Assembly (NCBI GenBank): GCA_021782525.1
Contig: JAJXUY010000018.1
Span: 1 to 13,180, forward strand
Direction of reading: 5' to 3'
Length of the DNA stretch: 13,180 nt
From: Acidobacteriota bacterium
GTDB lineage: Bacteria; Acidobacteriota; Thermoanaerobaculia; Thermoanaerobaculales; Thermoanaerobaculaceae
In this document: in pieces, positions 1 to 6,278 of the stretch
Position numbering within the stretch: position 1 is the stretch's first letter
Layout: each line of letters begins with the position of its first letter
Program-made: the position numbers and the translations under genes
The notes under the pieces: generated by a model
What the model was told of the DNA's origin: nothing
Seen by the model: only the letters and a program-made list of their open reading frames with translations
Databases searched by the model: none

Positions 1-123
1 ACAGCCGCTTGCAGGCGGCGCGCCCGCGACGGTCCCGGCGTGGAGAAGATACGGTGTTCGAGAATCATGCGGTGCCAACGACGCGCAGTTCGTCGGGCGC
101 GCGCCTGAAGCGGGGCGTTAGCT
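1..123 (+). repeat. attC site 1 (left box cut by window edge)
   Basis: The window opens inside the left RYYYAAC box (only its final AC is present). The left arm CCGCTTGCAGGCG pairs with CGCCTGAAGCGG near 102-113, leaving one unpaired G in the left arm. The right box GTTAGCT is at 117-123. It is a long site of about 120 bp, unlike the 98-bp family. It closes a cassette whose gene lies to the left of the window. Confidence 0.88.
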
Positions 124-145
124 GGACAGACGGAGGGGAGCAACG

Positions 146-385
146 ATGAGCAGTTCTTCGAGCGGTAGGTCGTGGAAGAGCGCGCCGCAGTGGTTCCGGG
201 CCGTCATGTTCGTTGCCGCTCTTGGTGTGAGCGTGTTCCACGCGGTGCGGCTGGGTGGGGCCACGAACATGGACCCGTGGCTGCTGCTGGTCCTTGGCAT
301 GCTGGCAGGACGATTGCTTCACTACCTGCTGCCGACCGGTACGGACTCGCAGGTGGGCGATGAGCAGGTTCTCTTCCGCCAGTGA
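146..385 (+). CDS. Small two-helix membrane protein (cassette gene)
   Basis: This encodes 79 aa from ATG 146, with a strong Shine-Dalgarno GGAGGGGAG at 132-140. After a Ser-rich start there are two hydrophobic stretches, about residues 17-34 and 43-62, joined by a short loop, so an inner-membrane hairpin is likely. The tail (63-79) is polar. It is the only gene of the cassette running from 118 to 489, whose ends GTTAGCT and AGCTAAC are perfectly complementary. I recognise no family and propose no function. The rival frame overlapping 172-363 has no ribosome-binding site and an Arg/Gly-rich shadow composition. Confidence 0.75.
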   Translation: MSSSSSGRSWKSAPQWFRAVMFVAALGVSVFHAVRLGGATNMDPWLLLVLGMLAGRLLHYLLPTGTDSQVGDEQVLFRQ

Positions 386-397
386 TACGTGGCTGCC

Positions 398-495
398 AGC
401 TAACCAGCCGTTGCAGCCGCCCTGCTCGTCTGTCACGCGGCTTGCGTGGGCAAGCCGCGCGCCAGCCAGCGGGCGGCTGAACGGCGGCGTTAGGC
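398..495 (+). repeat. attC site 2 (98-bp family)
   Basis: Left box AGCTAAC 398-404, right box GTTAGGC 489-495. The arms GCCGTTGCAGCCG and CGGCTGAACGGC pair, with one extra G in the left arm. The central part varies from its sisters (for example CTTGCGTGGGCAAG at the tip) but keeps hairpin complementarity. Confidence 0.95.
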
Positions 496-515
496 GTCCC
501 TTGGAGTAGGCAGAA

Positions 516-1259
516 ATGTTCACGTCAGTGTTCCTACGCCGCTGGCTCGTTTGGCCTCTTGGTCTCGCAACAGTGGCGAGTCTCGCGCTTGCGTATTTCC
601 TCCCAGCGGGGGGACTTTTCGTCAACCTGGCTGCCACCTTTGTTGGGATTCTCTTCACGGTCGGGTACGTCGATCTGGTTCTGAAGAACCACGAAGCCCA
701 TCGTTGGGAGGCTGCCCTTACTCGCATTCAGGGCCGCCTCGACAACTTCACCGGCGTTGCCATAACCCAGTTTCGTGTGGCCTTTCGCATCCCGGCGAAT
801 GTCCTCGACCAAGCGCTGATGGTCCGCGGGTCGGACCACGAGCGCCGCACCGAGCTCGTGCGCCTCGCGCAGTCCTTCGTGATGCCGGCGGTGGAAGACG
901 GCCTGCGCGCCCTGGACACCCAGGGGTGGCAACGCCTTGTCAAACAGCTACAGGTCACATGGACGTCGGCGGACAGGCTTATTGAGTTGCACGGGAACCA
1001 ACTGGGCCCGGCCGTCATCGCCACGCTCCTGGACATCCAGAACACCATGACGTCAATCGGCACGTACTTCGCGACGTTTCCCGACGTCCTTGGGACCGAT
1101 CCCCAAGACCTCAAGCCAAATCGTCTTGGGCAGTCGACTCTCCCCCTGCAGAGAGATCTTCTTGCTTCTGCCGCGCGGGATGTTCGCACAACCCTGGCGT
1201 CCGCTATCCAGCTCGTCCAGCAGTCCGACGGGCTTTTCGCCAAGAGAGGAGACGCCTAA
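516..1259 (+). CDS. Membrane-anchored protein of unknown function (cassette gene)
   Basis: This encodes 247 aa from ATG 516, with GGAG at 503-506. Two adjacent hydrophobic segments, about residues 11-30 and 33-56, form a membrane hairpin, followed by about 190 residues of mostly helical soluble domain. That domain is rich in Arg, Gln and Leu, with a long amphipathic stretch around 65-85 and a weak coiled-coil look near the end. The TAA stop at 1257-1259 lies inside the left box of the following attC (GCCTAAC 1254-1260), so the recombination site completes the reading frame. The cassette ends match over 10 bp. No family is recognised. Confidence 0.85.
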   Translation: MFTSVFLRRWLVWPLGLATVASLALAYFLPAGGLFVNLAATFVGILFTVGYVDLVLKNHEAHRWEAALTRIQGRLDNFTGVAITQFRVAFRIPANVLDQALMVRGSDHERRTELVRLAQSFVMPAVEDGLRALDTQGWQRLVKQLQVTWTSADRLIELHGNQLGPAVIATLLDIQNTMTSIGTYFATFPDVLGTDPQDLKPNRLGQSTLPLQRDLLASAARDVRTTLASAIQLVQQSDGLFAKRGDA

Positions 1260-1351
1260 CATGCCGTTGCAGCCGACCCACTCGGCTGTCACGCCGCGTG
1301 CGGTGGCACGCGTCGCGCCAGCCGGCGGGCGGCTGAACGGCGGCGTTAGGG
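1254..1351 (+). repeat. attC site 3 (98-bp family)
   Basis: Left box GCCTAAC 1254-1260, right box GTTAGGG 1345-1351. The arms GCCGTTGCAGCCG and CGGCTGAACGGC carry one extra left-arm G, and the tip hairpin is GCCGCGTGCGGTGGCACGCG. It holds the stop codon of the upstream gene. Its right box supplies the Shine-Dalgarno of the downstream gene. Confidence 0.96.
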
Positions 1352-1358
1352 AGACCGG

Positions 1359-1979
1359 ATGAGGCACAGAGTTTCAATGCTTCTCATCTCGGCTGCTGTC
1401 GCGTTCGCCAGCGATGTCGCTGCAGAGAGCAGGATAGTCGCGCAAGGGAGAACCGGCGCCGAGGGGGATGGCAAAGCAGACGTCGTGACGATTGTCCTTG
1501 TCAGCGGGCACGTGGCAAAGGAGGGTTGTGCCGAGGGCGACGTCCTGGTTGGGAGGTTCGCCGTCAAGGTCAGGAAACCGTCCGGTCGGACGGTCAAGAC
1601 CAACCTGAATGACCTTGTTGGCAGCCCCGAGCTTCGTTTCGTCCCCGGGCCAGCTGGCATGATATTCTTTGATTTCACACACGATGGCCGACCGTGCTTC
1701 GCCGTGGCTGAGATGTCGTGTGGCAATAATGGGTTCTACCGGTTCTTCGCGCTCGCCCAAAATGGCACGGTCTCGTTGCTGTGTTTCGCGCCACCACCGA
1801 ACGGTCGCCACATCTTCGGCAACAACACCATCGCCAACGACGAATCTCTCCGGGTGACCAAGGATGGCTTCGAGTGCGACACGTACAACAATGCGGACGG
1901 CGAGAGCCACACCGCGGTCTTCCGCTGGATGCCGGAGCAGGGCATCTTCATGGAAGTCGAGGAGAAGGTCTCGAAGTGA
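1359..1979 (+). CDS. Secreted/periplasmic protein of unknown function (cassette gene)
   Basis: This encodes 206 aa from ATG 1359. The first 22 residues form a signal peptide: Arg at positions 2 and 4, hydrophobic core 6-18, likely cleavage after V-A-A at 20-22. The mature protein is beta-rich, with five cysteines (about 57, 113, 121, 142, 173) that could form disulphides outside the cytoplasm. A stretch at about 103-115 (FFDFTHDGRPCFAV) recalls a calcium-type D-x-D-G loop, but I would not name a domain from it. The ribosome-binding site AGGGAG at 1348-1353 is formed by the cassette's first bases, six bases before the ATG. No family is recognised. Confidence 0.83.
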   Translation: MRHRVSMLLISAAVAFASDVAAESRIVAQGRTGAEGDGKADVVTIVLVSGHVAKEGCAEGDVLVGRFAVKVRKPSGRTVKTNLNDLVGSPELRFVPGPAGMIFFDFTHDGRPCFAVAEMSCGNNGFYRFFALAQNGTVSLLCFAPPPNGRHIFGNNTIANDESLRVTKDGFECDTYNNADGESHTAVFRWMPEQGIFMEVEEKVSK

Positions 1980-1989
1980 ATGGACGGCT

Positions 1990-2087
1990 CCCTAACAGGC
2001 CGTTGCAGCCGCCCCACTCGGCTGTCACGCCGCTTGCATGCGCAACCGGCGCGCCAGCCGGCGGGCGGCTGAACGGCGGCGTTAGGC
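1990..2087 (+). repeat. attC site 4 (98-bp family)
   Basis: Left box CCCTAAC 1990-1996, right box GTTAGGC 2081-2087. The arms are those of the 98-bp family with the extra left-arm G. CTCCCTAAC at its start is the exact complement of the GTTAGGGAG that opened the upstream cassette at 1345. Confidence 0.96.
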
Positions 2088-2113
2088 GTCGTGCCTTGGC
2101 TGGAGGAGGCGTT

Positions 2114-2533
2114 ATGGGACGTTGGTCTGCGCCGTCCGATCCTGTTGCCGAAATCGAGCGAGAACTAGCGACCATCGCACACGAAGTCCGCCGGACAGCC
2201 AGCGTTGCCCCTATTCTCGCCTACATCCGTGGCAATCCGCTTACGATGGAGGTTGTCCGATACCACGGAATCCGGGACGAAGACATCGAGCAGTGGCACC
2301 AGGATCTCGTCCGCACCGGTGGCGCTCAGTGGGTCGGAGGGTCCTACGCGCCTGTGATCGCACTCGCGCTTCCGAACGGCCTTGACTTCATCGCGACCTC
2401 CCTCAAGTCTCGGCCACCGGATTGGGACGACTACAATGTCTGGCTCAAGATCTCGTACGATGTGCTAGCAAGTCTAGACAATCGGCGACCGCTGGCGGGC
2501 GAGTTGTTCCGGGAGGTCCATGACGACGCCTAA
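2114..2533 (+). CDS. Hypothetical protein (cassette gene)
   Basis: This encodes 139 aa from ATG 2114, preceded by GGAGGAGG at 2102-2109. The open frame extends far upstream (to about 1781), but that part crosses the previous gene and attC, so the site-proximal ATG is the real start. The protein is soluble. It has a charged helical N-terminal half (about 10-70, many Glu, Arg and Asp), then a more hydrophobic stretch near 80-95 and a Trp/Asp/Tyr-rich segment around 105-115. The stop TAA (2531-2533) lies inside the next attC box. The cassette ends agree over 12 bp (GTTAGGCGTCGT and ACGACGCCTAAC). No family is recognised. Confidence 0.8.
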   Translation: MGRWSAPSDPVAEIERELATIAHEVRRTASVAPILAYIRGNPLTMEVVRYHGIRDEDIEQWHQDLVRTGGAQWVGGSYAPVIALALPNGLDFIATSLKSRPPDWDDYNVWLKISYDVLASLDNRRPLAGELFREVHDDA

Positions 2534-2628
2534 CAGCGCGCTGGACCGGGCGGTCCGTCCTGTCACGCCCGTTGCACTGGCGCAACGGGCGCGCCAGTCC
2601 GTCCCGCCGGTCAGCGCGAGCGTTAGGC
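2528..2628 (+). repeat. attC site 5 (101 bp, divergent type)
   Basis: Left box GCCTAAC 2528-2534, right box GTTAGGC 2622-2628. The arms CGCGCTGGACCGG and CCGGTCAGCGCG pair, again with one extra G in the left arm. The tip is CCCGTTGC...GCAACGGG. The arm sequence is unrelated to the 98-bp family although the layout is the same, so this cassette came from a different attC lineage. Confidence 0.93.
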
Positions 2629-2666
2629 GCCACAAGAAGCCACGTTCACGAAAGGAGAACTGAGGA

Positions 2667-3245
2667 ATGGCCAAGGCCGCATTGACCCTGCCGAACGGTA
2701 CGATCGTCCAGATCGAGGGGACGGTGGAGGAGGTCCAGGCCCTGCTGGCGCACTACGGTTCCGGTGCGGTGCGCGGGCCCGGCGCAACCCCCGACAAGAC
2801 CGGCACCGCCCAAGCTAGCCGGCGGTCGAACATTGGCGCAAAGCCGAAGCCTCCCGCCGAAGAAGAGAAGGCCGGCAGCACGCTGGACTTGGCGGAAATC
2901 GTGAACCTGACGAAGACCTGCGACGAAGCAGAGGAAATCGAGGCACAGATTCTCGACCGCGCGAGCCAGGTCGATCGTACCTTACTGCCGCTCTACATCG
3001 TGCATGAGCACCTTGATAATCGTACTAGCCTGTCCTCTGGCGAGATCAGTAAGGTCACAACGGATCTCGGAGTCCCCGTGTCCCAACCACACGCGTCCAC
3101 GACCCTCTCCGGGACGGCATCAAAGTACGTAATCGGCGACAAGGTCCGGAGGAAGGGACAGACCGTTCGATACAAGCTGTCACGACGTGGACTCAAGTAT
3201 ATGAAGGCTCTGATTGGTGGCACGTCGGATGAAGACGCGAGCTGA
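2667..3245 (+). CDS. Winged-helix-like protein, first gene of a two-gene cassette
   Basis: This encodes 192 aa from ATG 2667, with AAAGGAG (2651-2657) and GAGG upstream. Three parts are visible. Residues 1-30 resemble a short beta module (LPNGTIVQIEGTVEEV) seen at the start of other small proteins. A low-complexity Gly/Ala/Pro/Lys linker runs from about 31 to 70. The C-terminal half (about 95-185) looks like a winged helix: SSGEISKVTTDLGVPVSQPH as the helix-turn-helix part, then a basic KVRRKGQTVRYKLSRRG wing. It probably binds nucleic acid, or acts as a protein-protein wHTH. Its last codons overlap the next gene, so the two are translated together. The domain call is by pattern only. Confidence 0.78.
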   Translation: MAKAALTLPNGTIVQIEGTVEEVQALLAHYGSGAVRGPGATPDKTGTAQASRRSNIGAKPKPPAEEEKAGSTLDLAEIVNLTKTCDEAEEIEAQILDRASQVDRTLLPLYIVHEHLDNRTSLSSGEISKVTTDLGVPVSQPHASTTLSGTASKYVIGDKVRRKGQTVRYKLSRRGLKYMKALIGGTSDEDAS

Positions 3246-3957
3246 CTTCGCTAGCGAGATCGCCCAGAAGAGCCTCTCGCACGTGGACCGCGCGGTGGCT
3301 TTACTCTGGTACTACCGGCACACCCAGGAGTATGAGGAGCGTTCTGCGACGGCACTGGCAACCGATCTCCACGACGAAGGCTTCCCGAAGCCCAATGTCA
3401 CTCGGCTGGCGGCTGACCTCAAGCGCAGCCGGTGCACCACACGCGGGAAGCGCCCTGGGACCTTTCAGATTGACGTTCGTCATCTCGCTGCCCTTGACGA
3501 GTCCTACTTGCCACTTCTGGGAGCCCGGAAGGTCAAGGTCACCGGGGCGATTCTGCCCAGCGAGAGCCTCACGGGAACTCGTGGCTACCTTGAGCAACTT
3601 GCTCACCAGATCAATGGTTCCTACGACGCCGGTTTCTTCGACGCCTGCGCCGTCTTGTGTCGCCGACTCATGGAGACGCTTGTCATCGAGGTCTACATCC
3701 ACCAGGGACGCCCTCACGATATCCAGCAGGATGGCGTCTTCCTACCCCTCGACCGACTGCTTGCGCAGATTAAGGGTGACAAATCAGTCGCTCTTGGGCG
3801 GGCCACGCCCAAGACGATGGCTGAGGTCAAGCTCTTGGGCGACACTGCCGCCCATGATCGTACATACATCACCAAGCAAGTCGACATCGATGACGTCAAG
3901 GCGCGGTACCGCAAGCTTATTGGGGAGCTGCTTATCCTGGCAGGCGTGAAGAAGTGA
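3229..3957 (+). CDS. Winged-helix plus DUF4145/HEPN-like protein, second gene of cassette
   Basis: This encodes 242 aa from ATG 3229, which overlaps the upstream gene's stop by 17 bases. TTG 3214 and GTG 3217 are alternative starts. Residues about 15-85 look like a winged helix (RAVALLWYYRHTQEY, then LATDLHDEGFPKPNVTRLAADL). Residues about 117-242 resemble DUF4145/HEPN-type helical domains: a helix pair with YDAGFFDACAVLCRRLMETL, then KLLGDTAAHDR at about 201-211, matching the family's G-N/D-x-A-A-H signature. The canonical HEPN nuclease motif R-x4-6-H is not intact; the residue before LLGDTAAH is Lys. It could be a catalytically altered RNase, a sensor or an adaptor. The pairing with another wHTH protein suggests a regulated two-component toxin or defence unit; that is inference. 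Confidence 0.78.
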   Translation: MKTRADFASEIAQKSLSHVDRAVALLWYYRHTQEYEERSATALATDLHDEGFPKPNVTRLAADLKRSRCTTRGKRPGTFQIDVRHLAALDESYLPLLGARKVKVTGAILPSESLTGTRGYLEQLAHQINGSYDAGFFDACAVLCRRLMETLVIEVYIHQGRPHDIQQDGVFLPLDRLLAQIKGDKSVALGRATPKTMAEVKLLGDTAAHDRTYITKQVDIDDVKARYRKLIGELLILAGVKK

Positions 3958-3973
3958 GACGGGCAGGCGTGGC

Positions 3974-4071
3974 GTCTAACAAGCCGTTGCAGCCGGCCCA
4001 CACGTCTGTCACGCCGCGTGCAGGGGCACGCGTCGCGCCAGCCGGCGGGCGGCTGAACGGCGGCGTTAGGT
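3974..4071 (+). repeat. attC site 6 (98-bp family)
   Basis: Left box GTCTAAC 3974-3980, right box GTTAGGT 4065-4071. GTGGCGTCTAAC at its start complements the GTTAGGCGCCAC that opened its two-gene cassette, with one G-T type mismatch. Arms and tip are of the 98-bp family. Confidence 0.95.
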
Positions 4072-4077
4072 GTTCCT

Positions 4078-4085
4078 AGGGGAGG
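4078..4085 (+). promoter_or_regulatory. Strong Shine-Dalgarno far from the ATG, pointing to a CTG start
   Basis: AGGGGAGG at 4078-4085 sits six bases before CTG 4092. That CTG is in frame with the ATG at 4134, with no stop between. The ATG has no purine-rich site nearby. This suggests translation from CTG 4092 (14 extra residues), or an ATG that mutated to CTG. Confidence 0.55.
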
Positions 4086-4133
4086 TGGCGACTGCCGATC
4101 GACGAAGCAAGTGCCAAGCAACGTCTGCCGCAC

Positions 4134-4886
4134 ATGTTGGAATGGCTTTCCAGGATACGGGCCACGGTGGAGGCCGAATTCAGCCTTGTCAAATATCAGC
4201 GTGACGACGACTTTGCCTTCATGGCGCTGTGCTTTCTTGGGAAGCAGATCGATCACTCTTACTCGCTTGAGCGCATCAGTCCGCTCAAGGATGCCGTCCT
4301 TATCGCACGTTGCATGTTCGAAGGTCTGTGCCAGCTCCTTTGGGCAAGTCACGAAATTCAGGTACGGCCGGCGCGCTGGCGCGCTTTTGCGGTCGTCGAG
4401 GATTGGAGGAACCTTCCGAAACGGCGCGCTGCAGGCTTCAACCCAACGCCTAAGATGATGCAGAAACTTGAGGACGCCCTGCACGAGGTCGAAGAACTCG
4501 TCATGACACAGAAGGCCAAGACGCAGAAAGAACGCGGGCTTCCCCTTCAGCCGGACCCGTATTTCAAGAACTGGCGAGCGGGTACTCACTTCACCACTAT
4601 CTTCCTTGAGGTTGACGCGGCTGATACTGCCGAGAACTTTTACAGCCCCTATTCCGGTTGGGCACATTGGTCGCCAGACGCGTTTGGCGACCGACTCGCG
4701 AAGAATGAAGTAGGGGTGAAGTATGGGCCGCCTCAGTCCTACGAGTTTGCGGCGTCTGCCGTCGCTCTCGCAATCCAGTGCCTCCTCCAGACAGCTCACC
4801 TGGCGTTCTGTCACCTCGATCTACCGGGGAAGGGCAAGGTGGAGGCCTTACGCGACGACTTCGAGGCGTGGCATGCAGCACAGTGA
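4134..4886 (+). CDS. DUF5677-like protein (cassette gene)
   Basis: This encodes 250 aa from ATG 4134, or 264 aa if the CTG at 4092 is used; the only good Shine-Dalgarno serves the CTG. It is a soluble, helical protein. The stretches DDDFAFMALCFLGKQIDHSYSL, the charged segment ISPLKDAVLIARCMFEGL with LLW, an aromatic block around 75-90 and YSPYSGWAHWSP near 170 match my memory of DUF5677 proteins, which are all-helical with conserved Arg, His and Trp. The function of that family is not established. Such genes turn up in cassette arrays and accessory islands, so a defence or stress role is possible but unproven. Its cassette ends agree over nine bases. Confidence 0.75.
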   Translation: MLEWLSRIRATVEAEFSLVKYQRDDDFAFMALCFLGKQIDHSYSLERISPLKDAVLIARCMFEGLCQLLWASHEIQVRPARWRAFAVVEDWRNLPKRRAAGFNPTPKMMQKLEDALHEVEELVMTQKAKTQKERGLPLQPDPYFKNWRAGTHFTTIFLEVDAADTAENFYSPYSGWAHWSPDAFGDRLAKNEVGVKYGPPQSYEFAASAVALAIQCLLQTAHLAFCHLDLPGKGKVEALRDDFEAWHAAQ

Positions 4887-4907
4887 GGCAGCGAGATCCA
4901 CAAGGAC

Positions 4908-5005
4908 ACCTAACAGCGCGTTGCAGCCGTCCTACTCGGCTGTCACGCCGCGTGCGTGCGCACGCGTCGCGCCAGCCGGCGGGCGGCTGAACGGCGGCGT
5001 TAGGC
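4908..5005 (+). repeat. attC site 7 (98-bp family)
   Basis: Left box ACCTAAC 4908-4914, right box GTTAGGC 4999-5005. Arms and tip are of the 98-bp family with the extra left-arm G. The ACACCTAAC end complements the cassette start GTTAGGTGT at 4065. Confidence 0.96.
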
Positions 5006-5026
5006 CTTCGCTCCAGAGAGTCGTAC

Positions 5027-5584
5027 ATGGCTGAGCCACACGATCACGTCTGCCCCATCACTCTCGCTGGTACGCTCGATAACCGGATCCGACGGTGGCT
5101 TCAAAGCCCTCGCCGCCTTCTCGAGCCTTACGTGCGAGAGGGCATGGTCGCTCTCGACTTCGGTTGTGGCCCCGGGTTCTTCACTCTGGAACTCGCGCGC
5201 CTCGTCGGTTCGTCCGGTCGCGTCATCGCGGTCGACCTACAACCTGCCATGCTCGAGAGAGTCCGCGTCAAAGCTCAGGGCACCGAACTCGAACCGCGCA
5301 TCACGCTTCACCAGTGCCAGCCAAATCGAATCGGCCTTTCAACGCCTGTGGACTTCGCGCTCGCGTTCTACGTGCTTCATGAACTCCCCGATCCCGCGGC
5401 ACTCCTCACCGAGCTTCGGTCCCTCCTGACCTCACACGGACGGCTTTTCATCGTTGAACCGCCGTTCCACGTATCCAAGGCCGCCTTCGAAACCACGATT
5501 CAATGTGCTCATCGGGCGGGTTTCCGCCTCATCGCCCGACCTCGCATCCGCTTCAACAAGGCCGCCCTCCTCGCGGGCGGCTGA
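5027..5584 (+). CDS. Class I SAM-dependent methyltransferase (cassette gene)
   Basis: This encodes 185 aa from ATG 5027, with AGAGAG at 5015-5020. It opens with HDHVCPITLAGTLDNRIRRW, typical of a small-molecule methyltransferase family seen in many bacteria and archaea. Motif I is DFGCGPGFF (44-52), which binds S-adenosylmethionine. The acidic residue after the second strand is D70 (VIAVDL), which would hold the ribose. The strand-4 region is DFALAFYVLHELPD (109-122). The C-terminal part FIVEPPFHVSKAAFE is also family-typical. The length is normal, so the gene looks complete. The substrate is unknown. It lies between a normal attC (4908) and a decayed one (5617). Confidence 0.92.
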   Translation: MAEPHDHVCPITLAGTLDNRIRRWLQSPRRLLEPYVREGMVALDFGCGPGFFTLELARLVGSSGRVIAVDLQPAMLERVRVKAQGTELEPRITLHQCQPNRIGLSTPVDFALAFYVLHELPDPAALLTELRSLLTSHGRLFIVEPPFHVSKAAFETTIQCAHRAGFRLIARPRIRFNKAALLAGG

Positions 5585-5616
5585 TCGCCCTTCGTCAGTC
5601 TGCTCAACCCGGCGAG

Positions 5617-5674
5617 GCCAAATTCCGGCATGCTGCGGACTCGCTACGCTCGCCGCTGATGCCAGACGTAAGGC
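5617..5674 (+). repeat. attC site 8, short and degenerate
   Basis: Arms GGCATGCTGCGG and CCGCTGATGCC pair apart from one mismatch and one extra left-arm base, around the tip ACTCGCTACGCTCG. The left box has decayed to GCCAAAT (5617-5623) and the right box to GTAAGGC (5668-5674). Even so, GTAAGGCGGCT still complements AGCCGCCTAAC at 6199-6209, which marks the left end of the toxin-antitoxin cassette. At 58 bp it resembles the 60-bp site at 6203. Confidence 0.75.
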
Positions 5675-5676
5675 GG

Positions 5677-5946
5677 CTAGAGGCTCTTGTAGACTCGGCT
5701 TCGATGTCCGACCTTGACCAGGACAACCACGAGTTCGAGGTCGCGGACCTCGTACACGATCCGGTAGACCCCCTGTCGCACCCGGTAGCGGTCGCCTACA
5801 CCAGCGAGTCTTTCGCAGCCCGGTGAACGCGGGTTTGTCGCAAGGCCTTGGATGCGAGTAACGATCTGTCGGCGGACCTTCTTCGGTTCGATCCGCTCGA
5901 TCTCTTTCGCCGCAGAGGCCTTGATTCGGAGGCTATAGCTTCCCAC
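5677..5946 (-). CDS. RelE/ParE-family toxin of a type II toxin-antitoxin pair
   Basis: This encodes 89 aa from a GTG at 5946; the stop TAG sits two bases from the decayed attC box. The fold pattern is that of RelE/ParE: an N-terminal strand, a helix pair with ASAAKEIERIEPKKVRRQI (10-28), the NPRSPGCERLAG loop (38-49), then strands YRVRQGVYRIVYEVRD (54-69) and a final VGHRSRVY (79-86). Members are ribosome-dependent mRNA interferases or gyrase inhibitors; I cannot tell which from sequence. The start overlaps the antitoxin's end by 14 bases, so the two are co-translated. Such pairs are common in cassette arrays and are thought to stabilise them. Confidence 0.9.
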   Translation of the reverse strand: MGSYSLRIKASAAKEIERIEPKKVRRQIVTRIQGLATNPRSPGCERLAGVGDRYRVRQGVYRIVYEVRDLELVVVLVKVGHRSRVYKSL

Positions 5947-6163
5947 TACGCCTCATCGACCGCAGGAAGTCCTCAAAGGCTCGCTCGGGTTCGTGTGCCC
6001 GCTGCTCAAATGCCTCTAGGTCTTCGGCGTCGTCGGCAAGGGCCGCGCGCACAGCATCATTCACCATCTCGGAAACCGAGCGGTCGCTGGAGGCAGCCTT
6101 CAGCTTCAGCGCACGATGAACGTTCGGTTCGAAGTAGACGGTCACGCGACGAGCGTCACTCAT
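5933..6163 (-). CDS. Ribbon-helix-helix (CopG-type) antitoxin
   Basis: This encodes 76 aa from ATG 6163. Residues about 5-43 (RRVTVYFEPNVHRALKLKAA, then SVSEMVNDAVRAAL) form a ribbon-helix-helix DNA-binding domain. The acidic C-terminal half (DDAEDLEAFEQRAHEPE) is the expected toxin-wrapping tail. A TTG at 6172 would add three residues, but it overlaps the predicted -10 element, so I reject it. The promoter places the transcript start about at the ATG, so the mRNA is probably leaderless. The protein should neutralise the overlapping RelE/ParE toxin and repress its own promoter. Confidence 0.9.
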   Translation of the reverse strand: MSDARRVTVYFEPNVHRALKLKAASSDRSVSEMVNDAVRAALADDAEDLEAFEQRAHEPERAFEDFLRSMRRSGKL

Positions 6164-6170
6164 GAGGCCC

Positions 6171-6199
6171 AAAATAGTGCTAGAACGCTATGACGTCAA
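6171..6199 (-). promoter_or_regulatory. Promoter of the toxin-antitoxin operon
   Basis: Read on the minus strand: TTGACG (6199-6194), a 17-base spacer, then TATTTT (6176-6171). Transcription would begin about 6-8 bases further, at or next to ATG 6163, and there is no Shine-Dalgarno. The palindrome TGACGTCA (6191-6198) overlaps the -35 element and is a plausible antitoxin operator. Confidence 0.7.
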
Positions 6200-6202
6200 G
6201 CC

Positions 6203-6262
6203 GCCTAACGATATCGCGTTCAGCGGCGAGCGCAGCGAGTCCGCTGCAACGCGGGGTTAGGC
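6203..6262 (-). repeat. attC site 9, 60 bp, in inverted orientation
   Basis: Boxes GCCTAAC 6203-6209 and GTTAGGC 6256-6262. Here the extra base is in the right arm: the left arm is CGCGTTCAGCGG, the right arm CCGCTGCAACGCG. Read on the minus strand it becomes CGCGTTGCAGCGG...CCGCTGAACGCG, which is the polarity of every other site. So this attC points the opposite way, matching the minus-strand gene at 6279-6671. Confidence 0.9.
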
Positions 6263-6278
6263 GGCCTGATGCTGGCCT

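Noticed and set aside
65..727. 220-aa minus-strand open frame
   Set aside because: It crosses two attC sites and opposes better-supported plus-strand genes; its Arg/Pro-rich composition looks like a shadow.
3714..4814. 366-aa minus-strand open frame
   Set aside because: It runs through an attC and antisense to two plus-strand cassette genes, with no ribosome-binding site or domain pattern.
6164..6172. TTG start giving the antitoxin three more residues
   Set aside because: It overlaps the predicted -10 element, so the codon would not be transcribed.
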